From positions 1-30,051 of the forward strand of contig DATJXG010000216.1 in assembly GCA_035500455.1 (NCBI GenBank): DNA of 30,051 nt. The letters run 5' to 3'. The DNA comes from DATJXG01 sp035500455. Lineage in GTDB: Bacteria; Acidobacteriota; Terriglobia; Terriglobales; Acidobacteriaceae. A program made the position numbers and the translations under genes. Under the pieces are notes generated by a model. That model was not told the origin of the DNA. It saw nothing but the letters and a program-made list of their open reading frames with translations, and did no database searches. Below, piece by piece: positions 15,643 through 23,799 of the stretch (positions are counted from its first letter, which is position 1; every line of letters begins with the position of its first letter).

Positions 15643-15658
15643 GTGCTCAACCGAGCAC
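15643..15658 (-). promoter_or_regulatory. leader hairpin next to the SYLF ribosome binding site
   Basis: GTGCTC and GAGCAC form a perfect 6-bp stem around a four-base loop (GGTT on the minus strand). The stem ends 2-3 bases before the AGAAGAGG stretch preceding ATG 15628. Such a placement could influence translation or mRNA stability; no effector is evident. Confidence 0.35.
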
Positions 15659-15705
15659 CTGAAAGTGTTCTGCCTGTCCACTTTAGTCAACCCCCCCTGA
15701 ACCTA

Positions 15706-15716
15706 CTACCGGGTAG
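15706..15716. repeat. short palindrome CTACCGGGTAG
   Basis: A perfect inverted repeat with 5-base arms around a single G, located in the shared gap upstream of both divergent genes. It is of the size and symmetry of a regulator half-site pair. With an 11-base length, chance cannot be excluded. Confidence 0.35.
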
Positions 15717-15987
15717 ATACAGTACCTTTGCCTCTAATATCCCCTAGCTGATTTGCCTTCCGCGGGCTATGGTCTCAGCGCCGTAAATCTCTCAATCTCG
15801 ACCCTTTGCGGTGACTCCCTTGAGCAAATCGGTCCTGAACGCGGTCGCTTTCACGCGATGATCAGGCGAAAAACTCAATGCGGCGCTGATCGCTCCGCTG
15901 ACGTCGGGACGTCACATGGGGGCGGCCTCCTACAGGCATCTCTGAAATCCATTAGGGTGAGGGCCGGATTGTTTTCAATTTTCAGAT

Positions 15988-16016
15988 TTGACATAAACGC
16001 ACTATCAAGTTGTCAA
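15988..16016. repeat. TTGACA/TGTCAA inverted repeat upstream of the DUF892 gene
   Basis: Two 6-base arms (15988-15993 and 16011-16016) are separated by 17 bases and end 25 bases before ATG 16042. The left arm also matches a -35 consensus, but the base stretch at the expected -10 spacing is the right arm, not a -10 box. It may be an operator or a coincidence. Confidence 0.3.
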
Positions 16017-16041
16017 TCCGAAGTTCTCTAGGGAGTAGTCG

Positions 16042-16599
16042 ATGAAAAATCACACGTTTCGCGATTTCTACGAGAAGCTGTTGGCCGACACGCTGGATGC
16101 CGAAAATCAGCTGACCAAAGCCCTTCCCAAGTTGGCCAAAGCCTCGTATGCGGAGGAGCTCCGAAGCGCCTTCGAGGAACATCTGGCGCAAACCAAAGAA
16201 CATGTCACGCGCCTGGAGCAAGTATTCGAAATTCACAACACGAAACCGAAACGGACGAAGTGCAAGGCGATGGAAGGTCTCATCGAAGAGGGCGCCGAGG
16301 TAATCGACGAGTTTGAAACCGGCGATTTGAGGGATGCCGCCCTGATCTCGGCCGCCCAGAAGGTCGAGCACTACGAAATTTCTGGGTACGGCACCCTGCG
16401 CACCTTCGCCTCCATGCTGGGCGAAACTCAGGCCGCATCCATTCTCGAAAAGACCCTGGGGGAGGAAAAGGCGGCGGACCAGAAACTGAATCAGCTATCG
16501 GAATCCATCAATCCTGAAGCGGCGAGCGCAGACATGGCGGGGGCGGAACACGATCCCGGCAAGAAAGCCTCGACCCGCAGCCGGCAAAAAGTGGCGTGA
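16042..16599 (+). CDS. YciE/YciF-type ferritin-like protein (DUF892)
   Basis: A 185-residue protein starting at ATG 16042 with GGGAG at 16031-16035. It has the DUF892 four-helix ferritin-like pattern: LADTLDAENQLTKALPKLAK, FEEHLAQTKEHVTRLEQVFE, EGAEVIDEFETGDLRDAALI, VEHYEISGYGTLRTFA, and a last helix with LEKTLGEEKAADQKL. The regularly placed Glu and His residues are the likely di-iron ligands. YciE/YciF proteins are stress-induced, but their reaction is not established. The C-terminal 30 residues are polar and basic (KKASTRSRQK). A good terminator follows. It is probably a monocistronic gene. Confidence 0.9.
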   Translation: MKNHTFRDFYEKLLADTLDAENQLTKALPKLAKASYAEELRSAFEEHLAQTKEHVTRLEQVFEIHNTKPKRTKCKAMEGLIEEGAEVIDEFETGDLRDAALISAAQKVEHYEISGYGTLRTFASMLGETQAASILEKTLGEEKAADQKLNQLSESINPEAASADMAGAEHDPGKKASTRSRQKVA

Positions 16600-16607
16600 T
16601 CCTCATC

Positions 16608-16665
16608 GGCGGGTACGGTCCGGCGACAGCAAAGAGGCAAACATGCCGTGCCCGCCATTTTTTTT
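16608..16665 (+). terminator. Rho-independent terminator after the DUF892 gene
   Basis: GGCGGGTACGG (16608-16618) pairs with CCGTGCCCGCC (16646-16656), an 11-bp stem with one T-G wobble. It is followed by A and eight T (16658-16665). The loop is long (27 bases). It lies between the DUF892 stop and the convergent multicopper oxidase stop. Confidence 0.8.
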
Positions 16666-16679
16666 CGCAATTCTCTGGC

Positions 16680-18065
16680 TTAGTCCGGATTCATCTCAAT
16701 CTGCCGCGGCGGCAGCGCGGGTAACTCCGGATGCTCCTTATCCCGCCAGAAGATCTTCGCGCACTCGCCCTCCTTTTGCGATTGCCACGTGCTGCCGTCC
16801 TCGTACTTGATTGAATAAGGAAAAAGCACCCATCCCACGACAGACTGCGCGCTGGAGGCCTGCATGCCCGGCTTGGTGAGTGTATGTTCCTGGCCCGCGG
16901 GAATCGTTCCCGTCCATGACCACCCGTAGTCGAACGGGCGGCGCAGGTCTTGAGGTGTCAGAAGCATCTCCGAGGTTAGCGATAGACTCTGAACCGGCTT
17001 CACGCTCTTGTTCTTGACGGTAACCGTAAAGTTCTCCGGCGCCGTCCAGAAGTCTCCCGAGACGAATTCGAGCGGGCACGGCCGCGCCGGTGGCGGATAG
17101 ATCGTATAGACCGCCATCATTCCATTCTCCATGTGATCGGCCACGTGGCAATGAAACATCCATGTGCCAGAATTGTCGGCGATCATGTCCACGGTCACCA
17201 TGCTTCCCGGCAGCAGTTCCACCACATCGGTGTTGCGCTCTCCGTACCTCACTGTTTCTCCATGCCAATGCGGCGTGTGCAGATCGATTTCATTGCCCAT
17301 TCCGAGCAAGTACCAGCGAACTCTCGATCCCTGTTTCATCATCAGGCCGGGCAGGTTGCCGAAGATGTATCCGTTGATCGAGTAGAACTGGCCCTCAGGT
17401 TTGCCTCGCAACTCGTCGAAGATCATGAAGGAGGTGACGAATTCGTAGTCAACATCTTTGGGAGAGCCGTCCGCTTTGGCCTTACCCCTGGCAGTTACGA
17501 TGATCGGCCCAAGCAGGCCCAAGTTGGTCTCGATACCGGGATCCACGTGCGGGTGGTACCACCAGACAATCGAACTGGGCTGCCCCGGCCCCGGGCCGCT
17601 GCCCGGATCAGCAAACCAGTGGTAGGTAAACCGCCCTCCCGGGGGCACCCGGGCCCCGGCGCCATAGGGCAGATAAAGCGAGCCTTCGTTGTCTTTGTCG
17701 TAACGAAGGCCATGAGGATGAAGATCGTGGATCTTGTGGGTCCGGTTAAGGAAGTCAACGATGACCTCATCGCCTACTTCCGCCCGGATGATGGGCCCGA
17801 GAATCCCCAGCCAGACGGGCTGCGGCTTGCGCACCGTGAACGTGTCATCCGTGTATTCAAAAAAGCGGCTCTTGGGCCAGCGGGTTCGCAGTGCCCAGGG
17901 TTGCCTGATGGGACTGCCGGTGAGAAGGTCGTGTCCGCTGGGCGCATAGTCCCAGGTGACGTCTTCGGCTGCTATGTAGTAGTGGCGGGTCGCCGCCAGA
18001 CAAGGAGAAACGAAACACAACGCCAGGAGCGCGCAGAAAAGCCTTTGCCCTCTCACGAAGAGCAT
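16680..18065 (-). CDS. secreted multicopper oxidase with extra C-terminal domain
   Basis: A 461-residue exported oxidase starting at ATG 18065, chosen because it puts a signal peptide at the terminus (hydrophobic LFCALLALCFVSPCLA, cleavage after CLA). The open frame begins at GTG 18122. All copper motifs are present: HPHG (116-119), WYHPH (H171, H173), HTPHWH (H263, H266, H268) and HCHVADHMENGM (H305, C306, H307, H311, M316). Type 1, 2 and 3 sites should therefore be complete. The overall form is like ceruloplasmin/hephaestin-type or two-domain bacterial oxidases, and the substrate is unknown. Residues about 325-461 form an additional domain with a KYEDGSTWQSQ stretch. It lies 67 bases after the flippase gene and may share its transcript. 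Confidence 0.9.
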   Translation of the reverse strand: MLFVRGQRLFCALLALCFVSPCLAATRHYYIAAEDVTWDYAPSGHDLLTGSPIRQPWALRTRWPKSRFFEYTDDTFTVRKPQPVWLGILGPIIRAEVGDEVIVDFLNRTHKIHDLHPHGLRYDKDNEGSLYLPYGAGARVPPGGRFTYHWFADPGSGPGPGQPSSIVWWYHPHVDPGIETNLGLLGPIIVTARGKAKADGSPKDVDYEFVTSFMIFDELRGKPEGQFYSINGYIFGNLPGLMMKQGSRVRWYLLGMGNEIDLHTPHWHGETVRYGERNTDVVELLPGSMVTVDMIADNSGTWMFHCHVADHMENGMMAVYTIYPPPARPCPLEFVSGDFWTAPENFTVTVKNKSVKPVQSLSLTSEMLLTPQDLRRPFDYGWSWTGTIPAGQEHTLTKPGMQASSAQSVVGWVLFPYSIKYEDGSTWQSQKEGECAKIFWRDKEHPELPALPPRQIEMNPD

Positions 18066-18132
18066 TATCCCATGCGGGTTCGCGTGATAAATCCGGGCCG
18101 CGTGATCCTTTATTTGGGGCACGAGTCCAGCG

Positions 18133-20157
18133 TCAGGAATTCTGCAGCAGCCTGGCCAATTCCTCCTTGGGATCGTAAATCACGTACCTCACCAGGTTCG
18201 TTCCATAACGCAGAAGTGTGGTGAAATTAGTTTCGTACCAGCAGCAGTGATCCATGCGGGAGGAGATGCCACAGTAAAAGCGAAACCTCTGCATGGCGTC
18301 GGGCGAGGCCAGCATGGCCGCCAACAGCCGGTGATTGCCGTCAAGAATGGTAAACGGCCCACCGTCGCTCCGGCCGATCAGAAGGACGGCGCCTCCGGTC
18401 GCCTCCGACGCCGCATCCGCGCGCAGACGGTAGATTTTCGCCAGAAATTCCTGGTCGAGCGCATCGTTGTATTCGCCCGTCGCCACCCGCTGGGCAATCC
18501 GGGTGATGGCGAATTTTCCTTGTGCCAGCTTTCGCCACTGCGCCCGCGGAAACACCCGGATGCGCGGCAAATCTGCGGCTGCTACTTCCACCTCGAACCA
18601 TTCCGTGTCCTGCGGCAGTTCCCGCCACAAGGAGCCATGCTGGATGAAAAGGAGGGCGCGCCGCAGCTGATTCTCCATCCTTGCCCCCAGGTTGGGTGCG
18701 GTAACCAGTTCGCTGAGCGTGCCGTGATATTCCTCGAACTTGGGGTTGTAAAAATCGTTTCTCAGAAACTCGGAGATTACTTCGTCTTCCGAGACGCGCC
18801 GCAGCAGGCGTATGGCTCCCAGACCTGGCGATCCCTGAATCGAGGGCGCGCGCAACCCTGCCCAGGTGAGGAGGAAGGGCAGTGTCACAAAAGCCAGAAG
18901 CACAATCATCATGACAAGCTGAACCAGAATGACCTGCTCCAGGGAGGAGTGATACCGGTAAATCCCCGCGATAAGAACCCCGCTGAAAGCCAACTGCAGC
19001 CAGCCGGTATTGGCGATCCGGCGCGACATCTCGTAGGCGATCACCACAACGCTCAGGGAGTAAACGGTGGTGGTCGCGGCGTACAGCGCAAGCAAGGCCG
19101 GAAGATTATGTCCCTGCGCAATGCCGAAGCGCGCGCCGAAAATGATTGTCCAGATGCCCGCCGGAGCCAGGCGGAGCCCCAGCGTTAGAAGGGAACCGAT
19201 GCCGAGTACCAGCAGCATGGAAGTTGCCAGGACGCCGTGCGTATGCCTGTCTTCCTCCCGGCTGGCGGCAGCAACCGGAAACATCGTGCTGATAACCGCC
19301 CACGAAGACGCAAAAACCACTCGGCCGACCAGCGCCACCGCTGCATAGAGCCCCGCCGACGCAGGCGGGAAAAAGTGTTTCACCACAATAATGTCGCAAT
19401 TGTTGATGAGAACTTGCCCGACGAAGAAGACAATGGCCTGCAGCCCTTCGCGGAACGATACCGCAACGCGAAGGTCAGAGTGTGGCATGGCCGGCTGCCC
19501 GAAGTGAGCGAAGAGGTAGGCAATTGCCACCGCGGCAGAATTGGCGGCGATCACACCGGTGACTCCGAGTCCCAGCTTGATCAGCAGCAGCGACCCGGCC
19601 AGGCGCATGAAACCTTCCAGCACAAGATTGCCGGCCAGACCCAGAAAGCCGCACGTGCCCTGGAGATAGCCTCGGCGGCTGCCCAGCGGAACATAGAACA
19701 CAGCACCAATGGCAAGCAAAACTACGAGAAAAGGACTGGGGAGGTTGAGATATCCAGAGATCACATTCCGCAGCAGGACCAGGCCGAGGCCCACTCCACT
19801 GCCGCACAGCCAAGCCTGCCGGTGAAATCCGCGGTAGGCCGCGCCCTTCGCTTCAAGGGACTGCTGCTGCGCCACCACCTTGGCGGACACAATCTGGAAA
19901 GACAAGGTGATCGCCGAGATCAGAATCAGCAATGTGTAAACGGCGATGGCGTGCCCAAAGGCGGCCGCCCCCAGGAATTGCGCGACGGCGACGTTGTAAG
20001 CAAAGTTGATGGCCGTCGCCAGGCCCGAGCCGGTCAGCAGGATCATGCTTCCGGAAAGGACTCGGGCTTGAGCAGTCTTCGATTTGGAGTCGGGAAGGCT
20101 GACCACTGGGTGGGTCTCCGGCTGCGCTGCGACTTCGAAATCAATCCCCGTGTACAC
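18133..20157 (-). CDS. oligosaccharide flippase fused to a ParB-like soluble domain
   Basis: A 674-residue protein. Residues about 33-435 hold roughly a dozen membrane segments in the pattern of MOP/Wzx polysaccharide flippases (VLSGSMILLTGSGLATAINF at the start, later VKHFFPPASAGLYAAVALVGRVV). Residues about 449-674 form a soluble domain with VEVAAADLPRIRVFPRAQWRK and the motif TILDGNHRLLAAML (D606-G-N-H-R610), like the DGxHR motif of ParB/sulfiredoxin-fold proteins. Both parts are in one uninterrupted frame. The start is GTG 20157 with a weak ribosome binding site; an ATG lies at residue 38. Flipping of a lipid-linked glycan is likely. The role of the C-terminal domain is unknown. Confidence 0.85.
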   Translation of the reverse strand: MYTGIDFEVAAQPETHPVVSLPDSKSKTAQARVLSGSMILLTGSGLATAINFAYNVAVAQFLGAAAFGHAIAVYTLLILISAITLSFQIVSAKVVAQQQSLEAKGAAYRGFHRQAWLCGSGVGLGLVLLRNVISGYLNLPSPFLVVLLAIGAVFYVPLGSRRGYLQGTCGFLGLAGNLVLEGFMRLAGSLLLIKLGLGVTGVIAANSAAVAIAYLFAHFGQPAMPHSDLRVAVSFREGLQAIVFFVGQVLINNCDIIVVKHFFPPASAGLYAAVALVGRVVFASSWAVISTMFPVAAASREEDRHTHGVLATSMLLVLGIGSLLTLGLRLAPAGIWTIIFGARFGIAQGHNLPALLALYAATTTVYSLSVVVIAYEMSRRIANTGWLQLAFSGVLIAGIYRYHSSLEQVILVQLVMMIVLLAFVTLPFLLTWAGLRAPSIQGSPGLGAIRLLRRVSEDEVISEFLRNDFYNPKFEEYHGTLSELVTAPNLGARMENQLRRALLFIQHGSLWRELPQDTEWFEVEVAAADLPRIRVFPRAQWRKLAQGKFAITRIAQRVATGEYNDALDQEFLAKIYRLRADAASEATGGAVLLIGRSDGGPFTILDGNHRLLAAMLASPDAMQRFRFYCGISSRMDHCCWYETNFTTLLRYGTNLVRYVIYDPKEELARLLQNS

Positions 20158-20336
20158 GAAGTGGACCAGCGGGAGTGTCGCGCTTCATCCCTTTTGGGAG
20201 CGGCCTTGCGAAACACTCGTCTTGCACCAGCGTTGGATGCCAAAAACAACCCCTGGGTTTAGTCCGGCGCCGCAGGCGCATCGCTCTCGATCCGGCTGCA
20301 ACCCTCGGCCTTACAATCTCCTCTAACCGTCAGCGA

Positions 20337-21287
20337 ATGGCCTACAAATCCGGTGTGATTGTCGCAGTATCGCTTTTATTCCTATTCCAGGGCTGCGCCG
20401 GGCGCGGTGCGCATTGGGCTGCGCGGCAATCGGTTCCCCAAGCCCCGGCCGCGCAGACCAGGACCCTGGCAGTTTATGAGCCCTGGTTCGGGCATCCCCG
20501 GCACATCTCAGTCGGCTATTCCTCGCAAGACCCGGTGACGATCGCCCGGCAGATCAGCCAGGCTCAGGGCATGGGAATTTCCGGTTTTGTGGTGGACTGG
20601 TATGGCGATCGCGAGCCTTTCGTGGACCGCGCCTATTCCCTGATGCAATCCATCGCCGCCCAGAAGCATTTCCAGGTCGCGATGATGTACGACGAGACCC
20701 AGGAAGACAACGGCCATGTCACCGAAGACACCCTGGCCGCCTTCGACAAGTTTCACGACACGTACCTTTCCGCCGATGCGCCCGGCCGCCAGGCCTACCT
20801 CACCTACAACGGCCGCCCCGTGATCTTTATCTTCCCCAAGAGCCGGCGGACGGACTGGAGCCGGGTACGGGCAGAAATTGATCGTTGGGATCCGGCGCCG
20901 CTGCTCATCGATGAATTTCCGCCACCCGCCAATGCCGATCCTTTTGACGGCTTCTATGCATGGATCAATCCCGGCAAGGCCGGCTGGGCTCACGACGGCA
21001 GCAACTGGGGCGAAGATTACCTGCGCAACTTCTATATCAGGATGCAAACGAAATATCCGGAGAAAATCGAGGTAGGCACGGCCTGGCCCGGCTTCGACGA
21101 CAGCAAAGCTTCCTGGAGCCTGGGCCGCTATATGTCGCAGCGCTGCGGGCAGACGTTCGCAGATACGATCGCCCTCTCGCAACAATACTCATCCCCTGAA
21201 CATCCGCTCGCCTTTCTGCTGATTGCAACCTGGAATGATTACGAAGAGGGGTCTGCCATCGAACGAGGACTGGCGAAGTGCAAGTAG
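20337..21287 (+). CDS. GH71/GH99-like glycoside hydrolase lipoprotein
   Basis: A 316-residue protein starting at ATG 20337. Its first 20 residues are a lipoprotein signal (hydrophobic VIVAVSLLFLFQGC) with C20 as the likely lipidated residue, so it should be membrane-tethered outside the cytoplasm. The mature part resembles GH71/GH99-type hydrolases: VYEPWFGHPRH, GISGFVVDWYG, VAMMYDETQ, GFYAWINPG and ATWNDYEEGSAIE near the end, the last carrying acidic residues where the family places its catalytic pair. Related enzymes cleave alpha-mannans or alpha-glucans; the substrate here is not evident. It is divergent from the flippase across a 179-base gap, suggesting a shared glycan theme. Confidence 0.82.
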   Translation: MAYKSGVIVAVSLLFLFQGCAGRGAHWAARQSVPQAPAAQTRTLAVYEPWFGHPRHISVGYSSQDPVTIARQISQAQGMGISGFVVDWYGDREPFVDRAYSLMQSIAAQKHFQVAMMYDETQEDNGHVTEDTLAAFDKFHDTYLSADAPGRQAYLTYNGRPVIFIFPKSRRTDWSRVRAEIDRWDPAPLLIDEFPPPANADPFDGFYAWINPGKAGWAHDGSNWGEDYLRNFYIRMQTKYPEKIEVGTAWPGFDDSKASWSLGRYMSQRCGQTFADTIALSQQYSSPEHPLAFLLIATWNDYEEGSAIERGLAKCK

Positions 21288-21355
21288 TGAGACGTCAGCC
21301 GCGAAGCGGTGCAAGAATGCAGCCCCGAGCGTTGGGCCATTGTCACAGTTGCCCG

Positions 21356-22324
21356 CTAGGCGGCGCCGGCGATGTTATCTCTCCTGTCATCTCGCCTCTC
21401 GGACCGTGAGCGTACCAGCGACGCCGTCCGCGTGAGATACATCACGTCGGGCCGGTGCACCTTGTTGATAATCGAGAGCGGACGCCGCCGCACTTCGTCG
21501 TAAACCCGGCCAATGTACTCCCCCATAATTCCGACAGAAACAAGTATGAGGCCGCCGACGAAGAGCACTGAGGCCGCCACACTCGATCCGAATAGTGCCA
21601 GAGCAACGGAAAAAAGGAGAGACACCCCCGCTAGTACGAAACTCAGGCGCAGCGGTTTGTAGCTGAAGCTCACGATCGCATCCATCGCGTACTTGATGCG
21701 GCTCAGGAAGGTGAGCTTGCCTTCACCCCCCACGCGATCTTGGCGATCGTAGTACACCGTCGCCATGCGGTACCCGACCCATGCTCGCAGGCCGGGCAAA
21801 TAGCGATTGCACTCGCGCAGCGAGTTGATGGAATCGACCGCTTGGCGGTTCAATAAGCCGAAGATGCCCGCATTGAGCGGAATCGGATAGTCCGAAATCG
21901 CGCCCAGGATCTTGTAAAACAATGGGAAAAGCACCGCCAGGTACTTGCGGCTCTCCTCTCTCTTGCGCCGCACGGCGGTCACAACCTGTGCGCCGCCGCG
22001 CCATGCGCTCACCATCTCAGGCAGCAGTTCGGGAGGGTCCTGCAGATCGCCATCCATCAGGATCACGGCATCTCCAACCGCGGTTTTCATGCCTGCCCAT
22101 AGGGCGCCCATGTGCCCCCAATTGCGCGAGAGTTCCACCACCACGATATGCGAATCCGTAGTCTGCAACTCCTTCAACATCTGCAGAGAAGAATCCTTGG
22201 AGCCGTCGTTGACATAAACAACTTCCCAGGGCTCATCGATGCTTTCCATTACATCGCTGACCGAGCGGTGCAGCAGTGAAATGATTTCCTCTTCGTTATA
22301 GATCGGTATAACCACCGAGATCAT
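21356..22324 (-). CDS. GtrB/DPM1-type family 2 glycosyltransferase
   Basis: A 322-residue enzyme starting at ATG 22324 with AAGGAG six bases upstream on the minus strand; the frame extends to 22375 without need. The GT-A domain has ISVVIPIYNEEE, VNDGS (39-42 region), RNWGHMGALWAG and MDGDLQDPPE (D91, D93 for metal and nucleotide-sugar). Two membrane segments follow (about 227-247 and 251-272), then GEYIGRVYDEVRRRP, as in GtrB and related polyprenyl-phosphate glycosyltransferases. It probably loads a sugar onto undecaprenyl phosphate at the inner membrane face. The C-terminus is basic and disordered. It is the last gene of the minus-strand operon, 72 bases after the preceding stop, and would supply the donor for the GT-C-like protein encoded first. 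Confidence 0.92.
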   Translation of the reverse strand: MISVVIPIYNEEEIISLLHRSVSDVMESIDEPWEVVYVNDGSKDSSLQMLKELQTTDSHIVVVELSRNWGHMGALWAGMKTAVGDAVILMDGDLQDPPELLPEMVSAWRGGAQVVTAVRRKREESRKYLAVLFPLFYKILGAISDYPIPLNAGIFGLLNRQAVDSINSLRECNRYLPGLRAWVGYRMATVYYDRQDRVGGEGKLTFLSRIKYAMDAIVSFSYKPLRLSFVLAGVSLLFSVALALFGSSVAASVLFVGGLILVSVGIMGEYIGRVYDEVRRRPLSIINKVHRPDVMYLTRTASLVRSRSERRDDRRDNIAGAA

Positions 22325-22396
22325 GTAAAGCTCCTTGGCTCGTCCCTGTTGGTCCCGCAAAAGCCGCGTGTTCAAGATGCGGTTCTGTTGCTGCTA

Positions 22397-22924
22397 TCAC
22401 AAATCCGCCTGGAAGAAACGGACTTTCCAGCGAACTTCGGTGGGGGTCAGCACGGCAACGTATCGTGAGTGCATATGGCGTGTGCCGACTACGTGGCCGT
22501 GGTCGATGACTTGAACGTCATAATCCACCGTGTCCAGCAGTTGCACCGAAAGCCCCTCCGAGGAATAAAAGACAAATTTGAGATCGTGCCCGCGATCCTG
22601 ATATTGGGTTTTCATTCCCAGCGCCTGTTGCTGTCGAATTGCCTCTGCCAGCTTTTCTCGGGCAACACCCACAAAAGACGCGTCCAGAGCCTGCGGCCGG
22701 TTTTCGGCAAAGGCGGTCCGCAAGTCCTTCCACGCCTCCAGGTAGAAGTGGCTGACTCTGTCGGCCGTTTGTTTCTCCAGGGGGCGCGGACCGACTGCAT
22801 CAATCGTCTGAACGTGAGGAGCGCTCTGTCCGGAAGCCTGAACCAGTGTGACGATAACGATGAACAATGCGAAGAGCATGAACTTTCCCACGTGGCTGGT
22901 CACGATCCGCTCCAGCGTGCTCAT
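22397..22924 (-). CDS. membrane-anchored protein of unknown function, 175 aa
   Basis: No family recognised. Residues 14-30 (KFMLFALFIVIVTLVQA) are a membrane anchor or uncleaved signal, so the rest should be periplasmic. The body has a helical part (VSHFYLEAWKDLRTAFAENRPQ) followed by a beta-rich part ending KVRFFQADL, reminiscent of NTF2-like or ARC6-type small alpha+beta domains; that resemblance is weak. The ATG overlaps the stop of the preceding gene by 4 bases (ATGA), so it is translationally coupled to the secreted Ig-like protein. Confidence 0.8.
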   Translation of the reverse strand: MSTLERIVTSHVGKFMLFALFIVIVTLVQASGQSAPHVQTIDAVGPRPLEKQTADRVSHFYLEAWKDLRTAFAENRPQALDASFVGVAREKLAEAIRQQQALGMKTQYQDRGHDLKFVFYSSEGLSVQLLDTVDYDVQVIDHGHVVGTRHMHSRYVAVLTPTEVRWKVRFFQADL

Positions 22925-23799
22925 CGCTTTTCTCCTACGCGGATCTCGTTTCCCATTACCACGCCCGTCGCTACTGAGATGACTCCGCCTTCGTAGGCGG
23001 GTATCTCGGTACGCGCAATATCTCGCTTTAGAGGAACATCTACAGTCGCCGCTGGAGTTCCCTTACGGGTTTCACTGAAGGTCACAATAGTTCCATCAGG
23101 CAATGGATTGCCGCGGCAATCGCGAACCGGTTCAGTTTCCAGCAGGACATTTCCGCCCGATGGACGCGCGCTCATTCGCAGATTGCAGGGATCGCCTGCC
23201 ACTTGCTGGACTACACGCGTCTCAGTCACGCCGCCAACGCTTGCCTCAAATTTTGTTGCGCCCGCCTGGGCGGCGGAGTTCAGCTTCACCCAGGCCACTC
23301 CATGGCGAGTGGTTGCCGTATCCGACTGTGAGCCCGCGCCGCTGGAAAGCCGGAAGGCTACGGGAAGAGGCGCGAGAATCAGATTGTGAAATGCGTCAAA
23401 GACATACGCCACGCCGCTGACGCCGCTCTTGATGCCAACCGGTAAGCGCGAGGGTTTGGCGAGAAAACTCATGGCTTCGGGCTGAGATGCCGCAAGCACT
23501 TCAAATTCTGCTTCGTCGGTGGAGGAACCCGTCGCCAGTATCGCCAGGTAGTGGCCGGCATTATGCACTTTGCCTGCTTCGAAGGGCACACTTTCTCCCG
23601 GCTGCACGTTGCGCCGCGCCACATATCCCATGCCGACGACGTACAAAACACCTTTGTCCGCGCTCGCGGTCGAGATGGAGAAGGCCTGGCCTGCCTGCAC
23701 CGTCTTGGGCACGCGCAGGACGCCGCCATCGGCGGCGGCGAGCGGCAGGCTGACCAACAGGAACAAGAATCCCAGGCAGAGTGGCGAAGCGGGCTTCAT
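22921..23799 (-). CDS. secreted protein with Ig-like/invasin-like segment, 292 aa
   Basis: Residues 1-23 are a cleavable signal peptide (LCLGFLFLLVSLPLAAA). The mature protein is beta-rich. An N-terminal region with GHYLAILATGSS is followed by Ig-like parts: a segment around FDAFHNLILAPLPVAFRLSS and a last domain with DCRGNPLPDGTIVTF, the pattern of bacterial Ig-like adhesin repeats. Two cysteines (in GDPCNLR and VRDCRGN) could form a disulfide. No enzyme motif is visible. The ATG overlaps the upstream stop as ATGA. It is probably a structural or carbohydrate-contacting partner of the neighbouring membrane proteins; that is inference. Confidence 0.8.
   Translation of the reverse strand: MKPASPLCLGFLFLLVSLPLAAADGGVLRVPKTVQAGQAFSISTASADKGVLYVVGMGYVARRNVQPGESVPFEAGKVHNAGHYLAILATGSSTDEAEFEVLAASQPEAMSFLAKPSRLPVGIKSGVSGVAYVFDAFHNLILAPLPVAFRLSSGAGSQSDTATTRHGVAWVKLNSAAQAGATKFEASVGGVTETRVVQQVAGDPCNLRMSARPSGGNVLLETEPVRDCRGNPLPDGTIVTFSETRKGTPAATVDVPLKRDIARTEIPAYEGGVISVATGVVMGNEIRVGEKR

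Larger units (their letters stand above)
15629..16041. other. intergenic region between divergent SYLF and DUF892 genes
   Basis: This 413-base gap separates two divergent stress-type genes and should carry both promoters. I can point to a hairpin next to the SYLF ribosome binding site (15643-15658), a small palindrome (15706-15716), a run of seven C at about 15692-15698, and a TTGACA/TGTCAA inverted repeat just before the DUF892 gene (15988-16016). A TTG-initiated 92-codon frame at 15753-16031 lacks a ribosome binding site and I do not treat it as a gene. Confidence 0.5.

Noticed and set aside
15753..16031. 92-codon forward frame in the SYLF-DUF892 gap
   Set aside because: TTG start without a ribosome binding site and no recognisable sequence; more likely promoter DNA.
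17133..18224. 363-codon frame on the plus strand
   Set aside because: Antisense to the multicopper oxidase with all copper motifs.
19237..20262. 341-codon frame on the plus strand
   Set aside because: Antisense to the flippase; translation is charged and Gln/His/Arg-rich, with none of the expected protein texture.
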